DNA of 48,446 nt from Bacteroides sp. UBA1773 (GTDB taxonomy: Bacteria; Bacteroidota; Bacteroidia; Bacteroidales; Bacteroidaceae), in NCBI GenBank assembly GCA_002315285.1, contig DCGR01000065.1, forward strand, positions 31,086 to 79,531, written 5' to 3'. A program made the position numbers and the translations under genes. Each line of letters starts with the position of its first letter. Within the stretch, counting starts at the first letter, position 1. This document shows positions 15,757-23,699 of this stretch, one piece after another. The notes below the pieces were generated by a model. The model saw only the letters and a program-made list of their open reading frames with translations. It did not search any database and had not been told where the DNA came from.

Positions 15757-17547
15757 ATGAACAACAAAAATTGGATTGACAGGTTCTCTGAATGGCGTCA
15801 ACAACACGTCAATGAGAAAAATTTCATACTGATACTCAGTTTTCTGGTGGGTATCGGTACGGCATTGGCCGCAGCACTACTGAAGTTTCTTGTAGAATGG
15901 ATCAAGACATTCCTTACGGACAACTTCGATGCCCAAGGTGTGAACTGGCTGTATCTGGTTTACCCCGTAGTCGGCATCTTGCTCACGGGCCTTTTCATCC
16001 GTTTCATCGTGAAAGACGACATCGGACATGGTGTGACGAAAATCCTCTATGCCATTTCCCGACGCCAGAGCCGTATCCGCCGTCACAACATGTGGTCGTC
16101 GGTGTTCGCTTCGGCCATCACCATCGGTTTTGGTGGATCGGTGGGAGCCGAGGCCCCTATCGTGCTCACCGGATCGGCCATCGGATCGAACCTGGGCAGC
16201 CTGTTCCGAATGGAACACAAGACACTCATGCTACTCGTAGGTTGCGGAGCCGCTGGTGCTGTGGCTGGCATCTTCAAGGCCCCCATTGCAGGATTGGTGT
16301 TTGTGTTGGAAGTGCTGATGATAGAACTGACCATGAGCTCGCTGGTGCCACTGCTGGTGTCGAGCATGACAGCGGCCACCGTATCATATCTCCTCACTGG
16401 CACCGAGGCAATGTTCTCCTTCCACTTGGAAGAATCCATGCAGCTCAACAAATACTTCTCCGTACTCCTCCTGGGCATTGTGTGCGGTATGGTTTCGCTT
16501 TACTTCACACGCGCCATGAACTCCGTAGAAAACGTGTTCCGACATTTCGACAACCCCTACGTAAAGTTTGGCATAGGAGCCACGATGCTGAGTGTACTCA
16601 TCTTCCTCTTTCCTCCGCTCTACGGTGAAGGTTACGACACCATAGAGTTGCTGCTGAACGGAGTGAACGATGCGCAATGGGACACCGTCATGAACAACTC
16701 CATTTTCTATGGAGGAAATCTCATGCCCTACCTGTTGCTCATCATAGTCTTCAAGGTGTTTGCATCGAGTGCCACCAACGGAGGTGGAGGTTGTGGCGGT
16801 ATCTTCGCGCCAAGCCTGTTTTTGGGTTGCATCACCGGATTCCTGTTTGCTCATGCCTGCAACACATTCATGCTCGAGCCACTCATACCCGACCACCTCT
16901 ACGAGAAGAACTTTGCCCTGTTGGGCATGGCCGGACTGATGAGCGGTGTGATGCACGCGCCGCTCACCGGCATTTTCCTCATAGCCGAACTCACGGGAGG
17001 CTACGACCTGTTGCTGCCGTTGATGATCGTATCGGTGGGTTCGTACCTCACCATCATGTTGTTCGAGCCACACAGCATCTACTCCATGCGCTTGGCCAAG
17101 AAAGGGGAATTGCTCACACACCACAAGGACAAGTCCATCCTGACCCTGATGAACATGGAACAAGTGATAGAGCGCAACTTCAGCGTACTGAAGCCCAACA
17201 TGGACTTGGGTGAGGTGGTGAAAGTCATTTCGAAAGCCAGCCGCGACATATTTCCCGTCACCGATGGTTACGGCTGCCTGCTGGGCATGGTGATGATGAA
17301 CGACATCCGACACCTGATGTTCCGTCAGGAACTGTATCACACCTTCACCGTGAAACAGTTCATGCGCGAAGCTCCCATCCGGATCGCCATCGATGAGCCC
17401 ATGGAACTGGTGATGAGGAAATTCGACGACAGCATGGCCTGGAATCTGCCCGTCACCGACTCCGAGCACCACTACATCGGCATGCTCTCACGCTCCAATG
17501 TGCTTACCATCTACCGCCAATACATGGTGGATTTCTCAGAAGACTAA
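15757..17547 (+). CDS. ClC-family chloride channel or H+/Cl- antiporter with CBS pair
   Basis: A 596-aa inner-membrane protein. Residues about 20-430 carry the ClC core: GHGVTKILYA in place of the first anion motif, GSVGAEAPIVLTGSAIGS with E132 at the position of the gating glutamate of E. coli ClcA, and GGIFAPSLFLG as the third selectivity motif. The C-terminal part (about 455-590) has two CBS domains (VKVISKASRDIFPVTDG and MAWNLPVTDSEHHYIGML regions), which usually bind adenine nucleotides. The retained glutamate suggests an antiporter rather than a pure channel. The start at 15757 fits the promoter. It is followed 35 nt later by fmt. Confidence 0.92.
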   Translation: MNNKNWIDRFSEWRQQHVNEKNFILILSFLVGIGTALAAALLKFLVEWIKTFLTDNFDAQGVNWLYLVYPVVGILLTGLFIRFIVKDDIGHGVTKILYAISRRQSRIRRHNMWSSVFASAITIGFGGSVGAEAPIVLTGSAIGSNLGSLFRMEHKTLMLLVGCGAAGAVAGIFKAPIAGLVFVLEVLMIELTMSSLVPLLVSSMTAATVSYLLTGTEAMFSFHLEESMQLNKYFSVLLLGIVCGMVSLYFTRAMNSVENVFRHFDNPYVKFGIGATMLSVLIFLFPPLYGEGYDTIELLLNGVNDAQWDTVMNNSIFYGGNLMPYLLLIIVFKVFASSATNGGGGCGGIFAPSLFLGCITGFLFAHACNTFMLEPLIPDHLYEKNFALLGMAGLMSGVMHAPLTGIFLIAELTGGYDLLLPLMIVSVGSYLTIMLFEPHSIYSMRLAKKGELLTHHKDKSILTLMNMEQVIERNFSVLKPNMDLGEVVKVISKASRDIFPVTDGYGCLLGMVMMNDIRHLMFRQELYHTFTVKQFMREAPIRIAIDEPMELVMRKFDDSMAWNLPVTDSEHHYIGMLSRSNVLTIYRQYMVDFSED

Positions 17548-17582
17548 AAGCATTCAGTGATGATTTTTTTACCAATGATTAT

Positions 17583-18557
17583 ATGAAGAAAGAGCAACTA
17601 AGAATTGTATATATGGGCACACCCGACTTTGCCGTCGAGAGCCTGCGCCGACTGGTGGAAGGAGGCTACAACATCGTGGGCGTTGTGACCATGCCCGACA
17701 AACCGATGGGGCGGCACGGCAGTGTGCTCCAGCCGTCGCCAGTGAAACAATATGCCGTGGGTCATGGACTGAAGGTGTTGCAACCGGAACGACTGAAGAA
17801 TGAGACCTTTGTAGAAGAGCTGCGTTCGCTACAGGCCGACCTGCAGATTGTGGTGGCTTTCCGTATGCTGCCCGAGATTGTCTGGAACATGCCACGCCTG
17901 GGAACCTTCAACCTACATGCCTCCCTGCTGCCACAATACAGGGGAGCAGCACCCATCAACTGGGCTGTCATCAATGGCGACACCGAGACGGGCATCACCA
18001 CATTCTTCCTGAAGCACGAAATAGACACAGGTGAAATCATCGACCAAGTACGCATACCCATCAACTCCAATGATGACGTAGAGGCTGTCCACGACCGTCT
18101 CATGATGCTGGGTGGCGATTTGGTGGTGAAAACTGTGGATGCGCTGCTCAACGGCACAGTGACCACCGTCCCGCAGGAAGAGCTGATGCACGACAATGAG
18201 CCACTGCGGCCTGCGCCAAAAATATTCAAGGAAACCTGCAAGATAGACTGGAGCAAAGGGGCGAAACGTGCCTATGACTTTGTCAGAGGCCTTTCGCCCT
18301 ACCCTGCCGCATGGACCGAACTGGTGAACGAGAAGGGAGAACGACTCACACTGAAGGTTTTCAAGGCCAGCATGGAGTTGGATCCATCCACACAACATCC
18401 GACTGGCACATTGCTCACCGACAACAAAACCCATTTGAGCATTGCCCTGCCCGATGGCTACATCCACCTCGAAAGCCTACAACTGGCAGGCAAGAAACGC
18501 ATGGATGTGCAGGATTTCCTGCGCGGATTCCGCTGCGATGGATGGAAGGTGGAGTGA
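17583..18557 (+). CDS. fmt: Methionyl-tRNA formyltransferase
   Basis: A 324-aa protein of the usual length. It formylates the initiator Met-tRNA using 10-formyl-THF. The N-terminal Rossmann block IVYMGTPDFAVESLRRL is typical. The active-site residues of the formyltransferase fold are seen as N110 and H112 in NLHASLLPQYRGAAPINWA and D149 in HEIDTGEI. The C-terminal OB-like domain (about 210-320) contains the RAYDFVRGLSPYPAAWTE block of Fmt. It follows the ClC gene closely, an arrangement that recurs in Bacteroidales as far as I recall, and is probably in the same operon. Confidence 0.97.
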   Translation: MKKEQLRIVYMGTPDFAVESLRRLVEGGYNIVGVVTMPDKPMGRHGSVLQPSPVKQYAVGHGLKVLQPERLKNETFVEELRSLQADLQIVVAFRMLPEIVWNMPRLGTFNLHASLLPQYRGAAPINWAVINGDTETGITTFFLKHEIDTGEIIDQVRIPINSNDDVEAVHDRLMMLGGDLVVKTVDALLNGTVTTVPQEELMHDNEPLRPAPKIFKETCKIDWSKGAKRAYDFVRGLSPYPAAWTELVNEKGERLTLKVFKASMELDPSTQHPTGTLLTDNKTHLSIALPDGYIHLESLQLAGKKRMDVQDFLRGFRCDGWKVE

Positions 18558-18635
18558 ATCGGTCCGTCCACCAACGCCCCCATGAGAGAAATCAAGTGCT
18601 TTTTCACACGAAACCTACAATAACACAAGAATGTC

Positions 18636-19532
18636 ATGAAGACCAGGTTTTTACTGACGATGATGTTTGCCGCCATAATGTCACAAGGTTGCAAACGAGC
18701 CAAACCCATAGAGAAAATTGTGGCATGTGGCGACCGGACGGTTCTGATTGTCCGAATCAATCCTGACACACAACAGGGTGAGACAATATGGCAATGGGAC
18801 TCTCCCGATGCAAAGGACCAGCTTCCTGCCGAATATCAAAACCGCCTGCGAAGCCTCGACGACTGCAAGGTGGTGAACGAAGGCAAGCAACTGCTCATCA
18901 CCTCCTCATCGGATGCCGCCGTGCTACTCGACATCGCCACCAAAACACCCCTGTTCTACGCCCATGTACCGATGGCACACTCTGCCGAGATGCTTCCCGG
19001 CAACCGCATCGTTGTGGCCCTCTCCACGCATCCGCAAGGCAACAGCATAGAAGTATATGACGCCGACAAGTCGGAACAAGCATTGTTCCGCGATTCCCTC
19101 TACTCGGGTCACGGTGTAGTGTGGATGGACAAGCTACAGCGCCTCTATGCGCTGGGCTTCGATGAGCTGCGCGCATACACCTTGAAGAATTGGGATACGA
19201 CATCGCCCGAGCTGGAATTGCGACAGACATGGGACTTGCCTACCGAAGGCGGCCATGAACTGAGTTTCGTGTCCGACCATGAGTTGCTCGTCACCGACCA
19301 CCAAGGCATCTACATTTTCAACACCGACACACAACAGTTCAGTCCGTTCACCCTACTCGAAGGCATCAAGAACATCAAGTCGGCCAACTATTATCCCGCA
19401 ACCAACCAAGTGGTCTATACGAAAGCCGAAATCAGTTGGTGGACCCACCATCTCTATTCCATGAATCCCGAATGGACCTTCACCAACGACAGCATCAAGC
19501 TCTACAAAGTACGCACCTTCGGTTGCTACTAA
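18636..19532 (+). CDS. Hypothetical lipoprotein, probably beta-propeller-like
   Basis: A 298-aa protein with a lipoprotein signal peptide: a hydrophobic stretch then SQGC at residues 16-19. The mature part has repeating beta-strand blocks such as GDRTVLIVRINPDTQQGETI, LLITSSSDAAVLLDIAT and HELLVTDHQGIYIFNTDTQQ, each about 40-50 residues, the pattern of a WD/PQQ-like propeller. I recall similar Bacteroidales proteins grouped under a DUF (possibly DUF6528) but cannot confirm it. It probably sits on the surface or in the periplasm. It lies 78 nt after fmt with no obvious promoter between, so it may be read through from the ClC-fmt operon. Confidence 0.75.
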   Translation: MKTRFLLTMMFAAIMSQGCKRAKPIEKIVACGDRTVLIVRINPDTQQGETIWQWDSPDAKDQLPAEYQNRLRSLDDCKVVNEGKQLLITSSSDAAVLLDIATKTPLFYAHVPMAHSAEMLPGNRIVVALSTHPQGNSIEVYDADKSEQALFRDSLYSGHGVVWMDKLQRLYALGFDELRAYTLKNWDTTSPELELRQTWDLPTEGGHELSFVSDHELLVTDHQGIYIFNTDTQQFSPFTLLEGIKNIKSANYYPATNQVVYTKAEISWWTHHLYSMNPEWTFTNDSIKLYKVRTFGCY

Positions 19533-19571
19533 GTGACGTGTAACCCCCTACTTGACACCCTATCAAGCAGA

Positions 19572-19883
19572 TTATCCAAATCCGACGACGAATATCAAGG
19601 AAAAACGCCCACTACCATCTTTGATCTTATGATCATGGCTCCAATCGAAGTCTAGGAACATTTTCTGACCGATGTATACTCGTGCTTGACAAATCCCTTT
19701 GGCATTCTGTCTGAAATACATATCTGAACTATTGGCATAACGAGGAAGATTAGTGTGGGTATCAGTAGAATCCTTCTTCTTTATCAAATGTCCAGTTACT
19801 CCATTTTCAGTTCCTTTTCTTCCTAAAGAAACATACTCTGATGAACGACCTACTTCATCGAGAGTAAAAAAAGTTAGCAGCAT
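19572..19883 (-). CDS. Small hypothetical protein or gene relic
   Basis: A 103-aa frame on the minus strand. Its middle looks like genuine protein (GRKGTENGVTGHLIKKKDS, MYFRQNAKGICQARVYIGQK, FLDFDWSHDHKI), with a DxDWxHxHK cluster that could bind metal or form a nuclease-like site. The last residues, SLIFVVGFG, overlap a short repeat also present at 15601-15621, so the original C terminus may have been replaced. No -7 promoter box is visible upstream. It could be the tail of a polymorphic toxin, but no family is recognised and function is unknown. Confidence 0.35.
   Translation of the reverse strand: MLLTFFTLDEVGRSSEYVSLGRKGTENGVTGHLIKKKDSTDTHTNLPRYANSSDMYFRQNAKGICQARVYIGQKMFLDFDWSHDHKIKDGSGRFSLIFVVGFG
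19585..19605 (+). repeat. Short dispersed repeat, copy 2
   Basis: ACGACGAATATCAAGGAAAAA is identical to copy 1 (15601-15621) except for one C/T change and is in the same orientation. Confidence 0.4.
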
Positions 19884-20313
19884 TTCCCATTATTATTGCT
19901 TTAAGTCATAGTTACGATTATAGTTAACATAAGCATAGTCTTTTTCGCGAAACCATTCAAACAAAGTGATGGCACGGTTAATAAAACCGATTTGTTTGGG
20001 TTAGTTCCTCAGAGGCTTGTCCACAGGGTTTGTCGGATGCGCCAGACAGAGACATCCGAGCATCTGGAGGTCACCGCTCCGGACATCTACGTCAGGGTAA
20101 CCGTCAAGCACAACGTTAATAAAAGTATTAAAAGTGTTAATTACTATTCTACTTTTTACATACTTCCTGCATTCCGCATAAAGGGTAGAACAAATACCTT
20201 GCCCACCGCGATTTTGCAACGTCACATAAGAATTGCCTCAGTTTGTTTGAGTACTCATGCCATGTATTTCCTTGAATCATACGTTATGTTCCTTTGAATA
20301 ATGATGTTACAAC
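19884..20313. other. Intergenic stretch with a broken minus-strand reading frame
   Basis: No intact gene is seen. On the minus strand one frame is open from about 20225 to a TAA at 20001-20003, then open again in the same frame to about 19900 with a protein-like run (INRAITLFEWFREKDYAYVN, then NYNRNYDLKQ). A single stop therefore separates two plausible pieces, which suggests a decayed gene upstream of the 103-aa frame. No promoter box, RNA or mobile element was recognised. Confidence 0.3.
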
Positions 20314-21603
20314 TTAGTCTTTCAGACATGCCAACGGGATGACCTTTACCCCGTCTGGGCGAGTGTAGGCGATGCTTCCTCCCGTCAAAATAATTAGGAG
20401 ATCCGGCTCGCGTAGGGGAACCTGCTTTTCGACCTTGTTGTGTTCTTGTATGAGTTGCTTAAGTTCCAAAAGATGTGCTGCACCTTCATCTATTTCGGCA
20501 CTGCCAAGTTTACACTCAATGAGAGCAAAACGACCATCCGATAGATGCAGGACTAGATCAGCTTCAAGTCCGTATCTATCATGATAGTAAGATAACTCCC
20601 CATCATGTGATGCTGAATAAACACGTAAATCACGAGCACACATCTGTTCAAAAATAAAGCCAAAGGTCTTGAGCTGGATTTTTAAAGCCTCTGGTGAAAG
20701 CCCCAATGCTGCAACTGCAACCGAAGGATCGCAGAAGGCACGCTTTGGGCGGCTCTGTATTGTTGACTTGCTTCTAATGGCTGGGCACCATGCATCAATA
20801 TCGCGGATGACGAAAAGCTTTTCAAGTGCCGCCACATAACTTTCGAATGTAGGACGCGTACATTCTACATTGTCAGCGGCTGTTACATCTGCCAATATTG
20901 ACGTTGTCTTTGCAAGAGTGGAGATATTTCTGGCATACGATTTGAGAATCATTTGCGCCAGTTTGGGGTTTCTTTTGACTCCGTCCACATGTGATATGTC
21001 TTTCTTATATACAGACTTTACATACTCCTTTGCCACGAGTAGCTTTGCCTTATCATCTTTTAGGTTCAATGTGGCAGGCCATCCACCTCGACACGCAGAG
21101 AAAATGATTTCCTCGACTCTTAACTCTGAATGAACAAAGATTTCCTTATCTGGGTTGTCAAACAAGTCCATCAAAGAAACAGAGCCATTAGATTCTCCAT
21201 ACTCCCAAAGACTCATTGGGAACATCTCCATACGTGATATACGCCCGGTGCCGCTGTGGTGAATCTTGCTTTCATCTACAGCATTTGAACCTGTTAGTAT
21301 AAATTGCCCTGGTAAACCTCGTTCATCCACCTTAGTGCGAACTGCGTCCCACAACATTGGAGCATCTTGCCATTCATCAATCAAACGCGGCGTATCACCC
21401 TCCAGTAAAAACGAAGGCTTTGCCATCGCTGTAACCAAATACTCCTCACGATGGTCGGTGTCTTGCAAACTGATTACGCTCTTTGCCAACTGTTTGGCAG
21501 TAGTAGTCTTTCCACACCATTTGGGTCCCTCAATAAGCACTGCACCCATTGCGTTCAGATATGCCTTAAGCTGCACGTCAAAGATTCTATTTCGGTATGT
21601 CAT
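20314..21603 (-). CDS. AAA ATPase with DUF4143 domain
   Basis: A 429-aa protein. Walker A GPKWCGKT is at 26-33 and a Walker B-like RLIDEWQDAP around 74-83. An arginine-rich middle with a winged-helix-like section precedes the DUF4143 region, whose ADLVLHLSDGRFALIECKLG stretch (about 350-370) retains the D...ExK pattern of PD-(D/E)xK nucleases. This widespread family is annotated as ATP-binding protein, and its role is not settled. It has its own promoter. Together with the gene at 14118-15308 it brackets a 5-kb segment, although the two proteins differ in sequence. Confidence 0.88.
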   Translation of the reverse strand: MTYRNRIFDVQLKAYLNAMGAVLIEGPKWCGKTTTAKQLAKSVISLQDTDHREEYLVTAMAKPSFLLEGDTPRLIDEWQDAPMLWDAVRTKVDERGLPGQFILTGSNAVDESKIHHSGTGRISRMEMFPMSLWEYGESNGSVSLMDLFDNPDKEIFVHSELRVEEIIFSACRGGWPATLNLKDDKAKLLVAKEYVKSVYKKDISHVDGVKRNPKLAQMILKSYARNISTLAKTTSILADVTAADNVECTRPTFESYVAALEKLFVIRDIDAWCPAIRSKSTIQSRPKRAFCDPSVAVAALGLSPEALKIQLKTFGFIFEQMCARDLRVYSASHDGELSYYHDRYGLEADLVLHLSDGRFALIECKLGSAEIDEGAAHLLELKQLIQEHNKVEKQVPLREPDLLIILTGGSIAYTRPDGVKVIPLACLKD

Positions 21604-21640
21604 AAATGTCTATCGTTATCTAAATAATTATATCTGGGCG

Positions 21641-21648
21641 CAAAGGTA
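21641..21648 (-). promoter_or_regulatory. -7 promoter box of the DUF4143 ATPase
   Basis: TACCTTTG on the minus strand. A TTTG lies 20 nt further upstream as -33 element. The ATG at 21603 is about 38 nt downstream. Confidence 0.65.
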
Positions 21649-21723
21649 ACTGCTTTTCTGTGAATCACCAAAGATATTTTATATTTTTGACGTATTTTAT
21701 TTTAAATTTTCGATGTATGTTAT

Positions 21724-21933
21724 TTATATTTTTTGATGCAATCTGTTTAGCAGTTTTGCGAATCTCACCGACCAAATTTTGCGCACCATTTCTACAAGCC
21801 ATCGTCTGTATTGTTGTCTGGCAGTGCGACGCGAGATATTGACCACATTTCCCAACTCTGGACAATGTTTCCCGATGTGGATTGACTTACCGCGACATTT
21901 ACTGGGTTCGTCTTGTAATTCTACTGGGAACAT
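21724..21933 (-). CDS. Possible small DNA-binding-like protein or relic
   Basis: A 69-aa frame, open for another 15 codons upstream without an ATG. It contains a basic, helix-turn-helix-like stretch NISRRTARQQYRRWLVEMVR and a GKSIHIGKHCPELGN segment. An SD-like AAGGG lies about 10 nt before the ATG, but no good -7 box is visible. A cluster of 21-bp repeats starts 47 nt upstream. I do not recognise the family. It may be the remnant of a transposase or regulator, and chance cannot be excluded. Confidence 0.22.
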   Translation of the reverse strand: MFPVELQDEPSKCRGKSIHIGKHCPELGNVVNISRRTARQQYRRWLVEMVRKIWSVRFAKLLNRLHQKI

Positions 21934-21979
21934 TTCGTTTTTTCCCTTAGGTCTCCCGAAAAATTTACTGGGTGATGTT

Positions 21980-22062
21980 CATCGTTTCATGCCATGATAC
22001 GATAGTATCATGGTTTTAGACGATGGTATCATGGCATGAGATGATGGTATCATGGCATGAGA
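21980..22062. repeat. Cluster of 21-bp repeats with a central palindrome
   Basis: Three adjacent 21-bp units (22000-22020, 22021-22041, 22042-22062) follow the pattern (C/T)GATGGTATCATGGCATGAGA, the first one diverged. A partial inverted copy at 21980-22000 gives the perfect palindrome CCATGATAC-GATA-GTATCATGG (21992-22013). A period of 21 bp equals two helical turns, so proteins bound to each unit would lie on one DNA face. The rest of 21934-22176 shows nothing else. Confidence 0.75.
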
Positions 22063-22176
22063 CAACTATGTTTTCCTGCAACATTGGTGGGCGGGTGGAG
22101 TATGACACACCGAGAGGTTGGCGCGGTAGGTGTCGATTTCCCTCTCCAAACATGTATGCGGTTTGAAATTGCACCA

Positions 22177-23565
22177 TCAATTTGAAGGCCTTATCTTCAC
22201 ATCGTGGTTGCTCACAATGCGGATGCCCCTCATATCGACAGGGAGCGTTTCTGCGGCCGGTTGATGAAATTTGTACACCAGCACCTCATCCACCCCCTCG
22301 GGCACATTCACCACAAAGTTGTTGAAACTGATGTCGGGCAGAAATTTCCGACTCAGTTCGGGCCGGGAGTTTTTCTCCTCGTGCTGCAAGGCATCGCCAC
22401 CATAGATGATGTAATTCTGGCTATGGGTCGCATTGAATATGCAATCGGAAAAAGACAGCTTGAAGTAAGTGTATGCATTGTATGAATACTCGAACAGCAC
22501 CGGCCGGAAATCGGTGAACGTGCAATCGGTAAACGAAACGGTGCCAAACACCGATGAGAACTGATTGTACAACAAGCTGAAATGGCAACGCTCGGAAGCC
22601 ACGTCACGACCATAGCAATGGATGTCGAAACGGTTGATGTCGCAATCGGTCAGCAACACCTGATGAAGGTTGTTGGTGCCAAACACACCCCACCTTGCAC
22701 GGGCATACATCCGATTCACCTTCAAGTCGTAGATGGCGTTCAGGTTGATGCCGTAGCCATATTGCCCTTTCTGCGAATAGGTGCCGTTCACCGTGATGTG
22801 GTCGAGCATCACCTTGGCACAATAGTTCAGCTGGATGCACGCATCGCCATACATCACATCATCCGAAGGCGTGTTGACCACTATGTTGGAAAGACGTACG
22901 TGATACTGGTGATCCATACCTACCAAGTAGGTTTTCTGCGTAGAAGCCGCATCGCGGTTGAAAGTCAGGTTGCAGAATACCTTTTCGTGGGGTGTCACTG
23001 CGCAATAAGTGGCCTTCGGCTTGCTCGATGGAGTGGAATAACTCGCTACCGGGCCATTGAGGGCCTTGCCATCCTTCACCACCAGCATGTCGTGACGAAT
23101 GGCACCGTAGGTGAATCCTTCGCGATTCCCAACCCAAGGCGTCTCATCGGTGACATCCACCAGATACAGCCCATGGGCCAATTCCATACGTTTGCGCAGA
23201 TTGCCGCCATCGACCTCCTTGCCTGTTATGGCCATGTCAGTGGCCGACTGTGTCAGACGAAACAGACAAAGGGTCTTCTGATTGTTTCTTACCCGCAACG
23301 TGACTCCAGCAAAATCGGTATGATCGGTGAGTGGAATACTCTTCGCCTCGGCAGGGATGACAACCTCTATCGACGATATGCCCTGATAACTGACACCTGC
23401 TTTCTCTCGTACCGCTTCCTCGTGGGTTCGCATCAACACCTCGAACCGCTCCTCACCGCTTTTGGCCTCATCCAGTCCGAACTGCAAAGGAGAGATGACC
23501 TTGGCCTGGGCCAACATGCTTTGCCCGACAACAACAAGAAGGATGACAACAACTGATCTTTTCAT
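22177..23565 (-). CDS. Secreted right-handed beta-helix protein, pectate-lyase-like fold
   Basis: A 462-aa protein with a signal peptide (about 1-20, ending SMLAQA). The start at 23565 was chosen over an upstream ATG (23619) because the signal peptide begins there and the -7 box at 23609-23616 excludes the longer form. Residues about 150-430 form short repeating beta-strands with N- and C-containing turns (VNRMYARARWGVFGTNNLHQ, VLLTDCDINRFDIHC, TVSFTDCTFTDFRPVLFEYS), the pattern of a parallel beta-helix. Such folds occur in pectate lyases, GH28 and surface adhesins. No catalytic signature of GH28 or PL families could be identified. It is divergent from the GH20 hexosaminidase. Confidence 0.75.
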   Translation of the reverse strand: MKRSVVVILLVVVGQSMLAQAKVISPLQFGLDEAKSGEERFEVLMRTHEEAVREKAGVSYQGISSIEVVIPAEAKSIPLTDHTDFAGVTLRVRNNQKTLCLFRLTQSATDMAITGKEVDGGNLRKRMELAHGLYLVDVTDETPWVGNREGFTYGAIRHDMLVVKDGKALNGPVASYSTPSSKPKATYCAVTPHEKVFCNLTFNRDAASTQKTYLVGMDHQYHVRLSNIVVNTPSDDVMYGDACIQLNYCAKVMLDHITVNGTYSQKGQYGYGINLNAIYDLKVNRMYARARWGVFGTNNLHQVLLTDCDINRFDIHCYGRDVASERCHFSLLYNQFSSVFGTVSFTDCTFTDFRPVLFEYSYNAYTYFKLSFSDCIFNATHSQNYIIYGGDALQHEEKNSRPELSRKFLPDISFNNFVVNVPEGVDEVLVYKFHQPAAETLPVDMRGIRIVSNHDVKIRPSN

Positions 23566-23608
23566 TTTATCCAACAGGTTTGAATGGTTTACGTTTACAT
23601 TATCGACA

Positions 23609-23616
23609 CAAATATA
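23609..23616 (-). promoter_or_regulatory. -7 promoter box of the beta-helix gene
   Basis: TATATTTG on the minus strand, 43 nt upstream of the ATG at 23565. Confidence 0.65.
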
Positions 23617-23660
23617 CAAACAAAAACGCTGACTCCGAAATAGTATTCATAAATTATCAG

Positions 23661-23668
23661 TACTTTTG
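23661..23668 (+). promoter_or_regulatory. -7 promoter box of the GH20 gene
   Basis: TACTTTTG followed by CG, 31 nt upstream of the ATG at 23700. Confidence 0.6.
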
Positions 23669-23699
23669 CGCGATTTTATGAACACATTATTATAATCGC

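Noticed and set aside
16384..17472. Long (362-aa) antisense frame inside the ClC gene
   Set aside because: It is a shadow of a GC-richer coding region. The opposite strand encodes a clear ClC protein, and the antisense product has a low-complexity His/Gln/Val/Glu composition with no family signature.
21665..21865. 66-aa minus-strand frame as a transposase fragment
   Set aside because: It is lysine/asparagine-rich with no motif and competes with the alternative frame at 21724-21933.
22000..22062. CRISPR array
   Set aside because: The repeats are directly adjacent without spacers and only 21 bp long; no cas gene is present.
22582..23556. 324-aa antisense frame opposite the beta-helix gene
   Set aside because: The minus strand has a signal peptide and beta-helix repeats. 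The plus frame has neither, and its composition is typical of antisense shadows.
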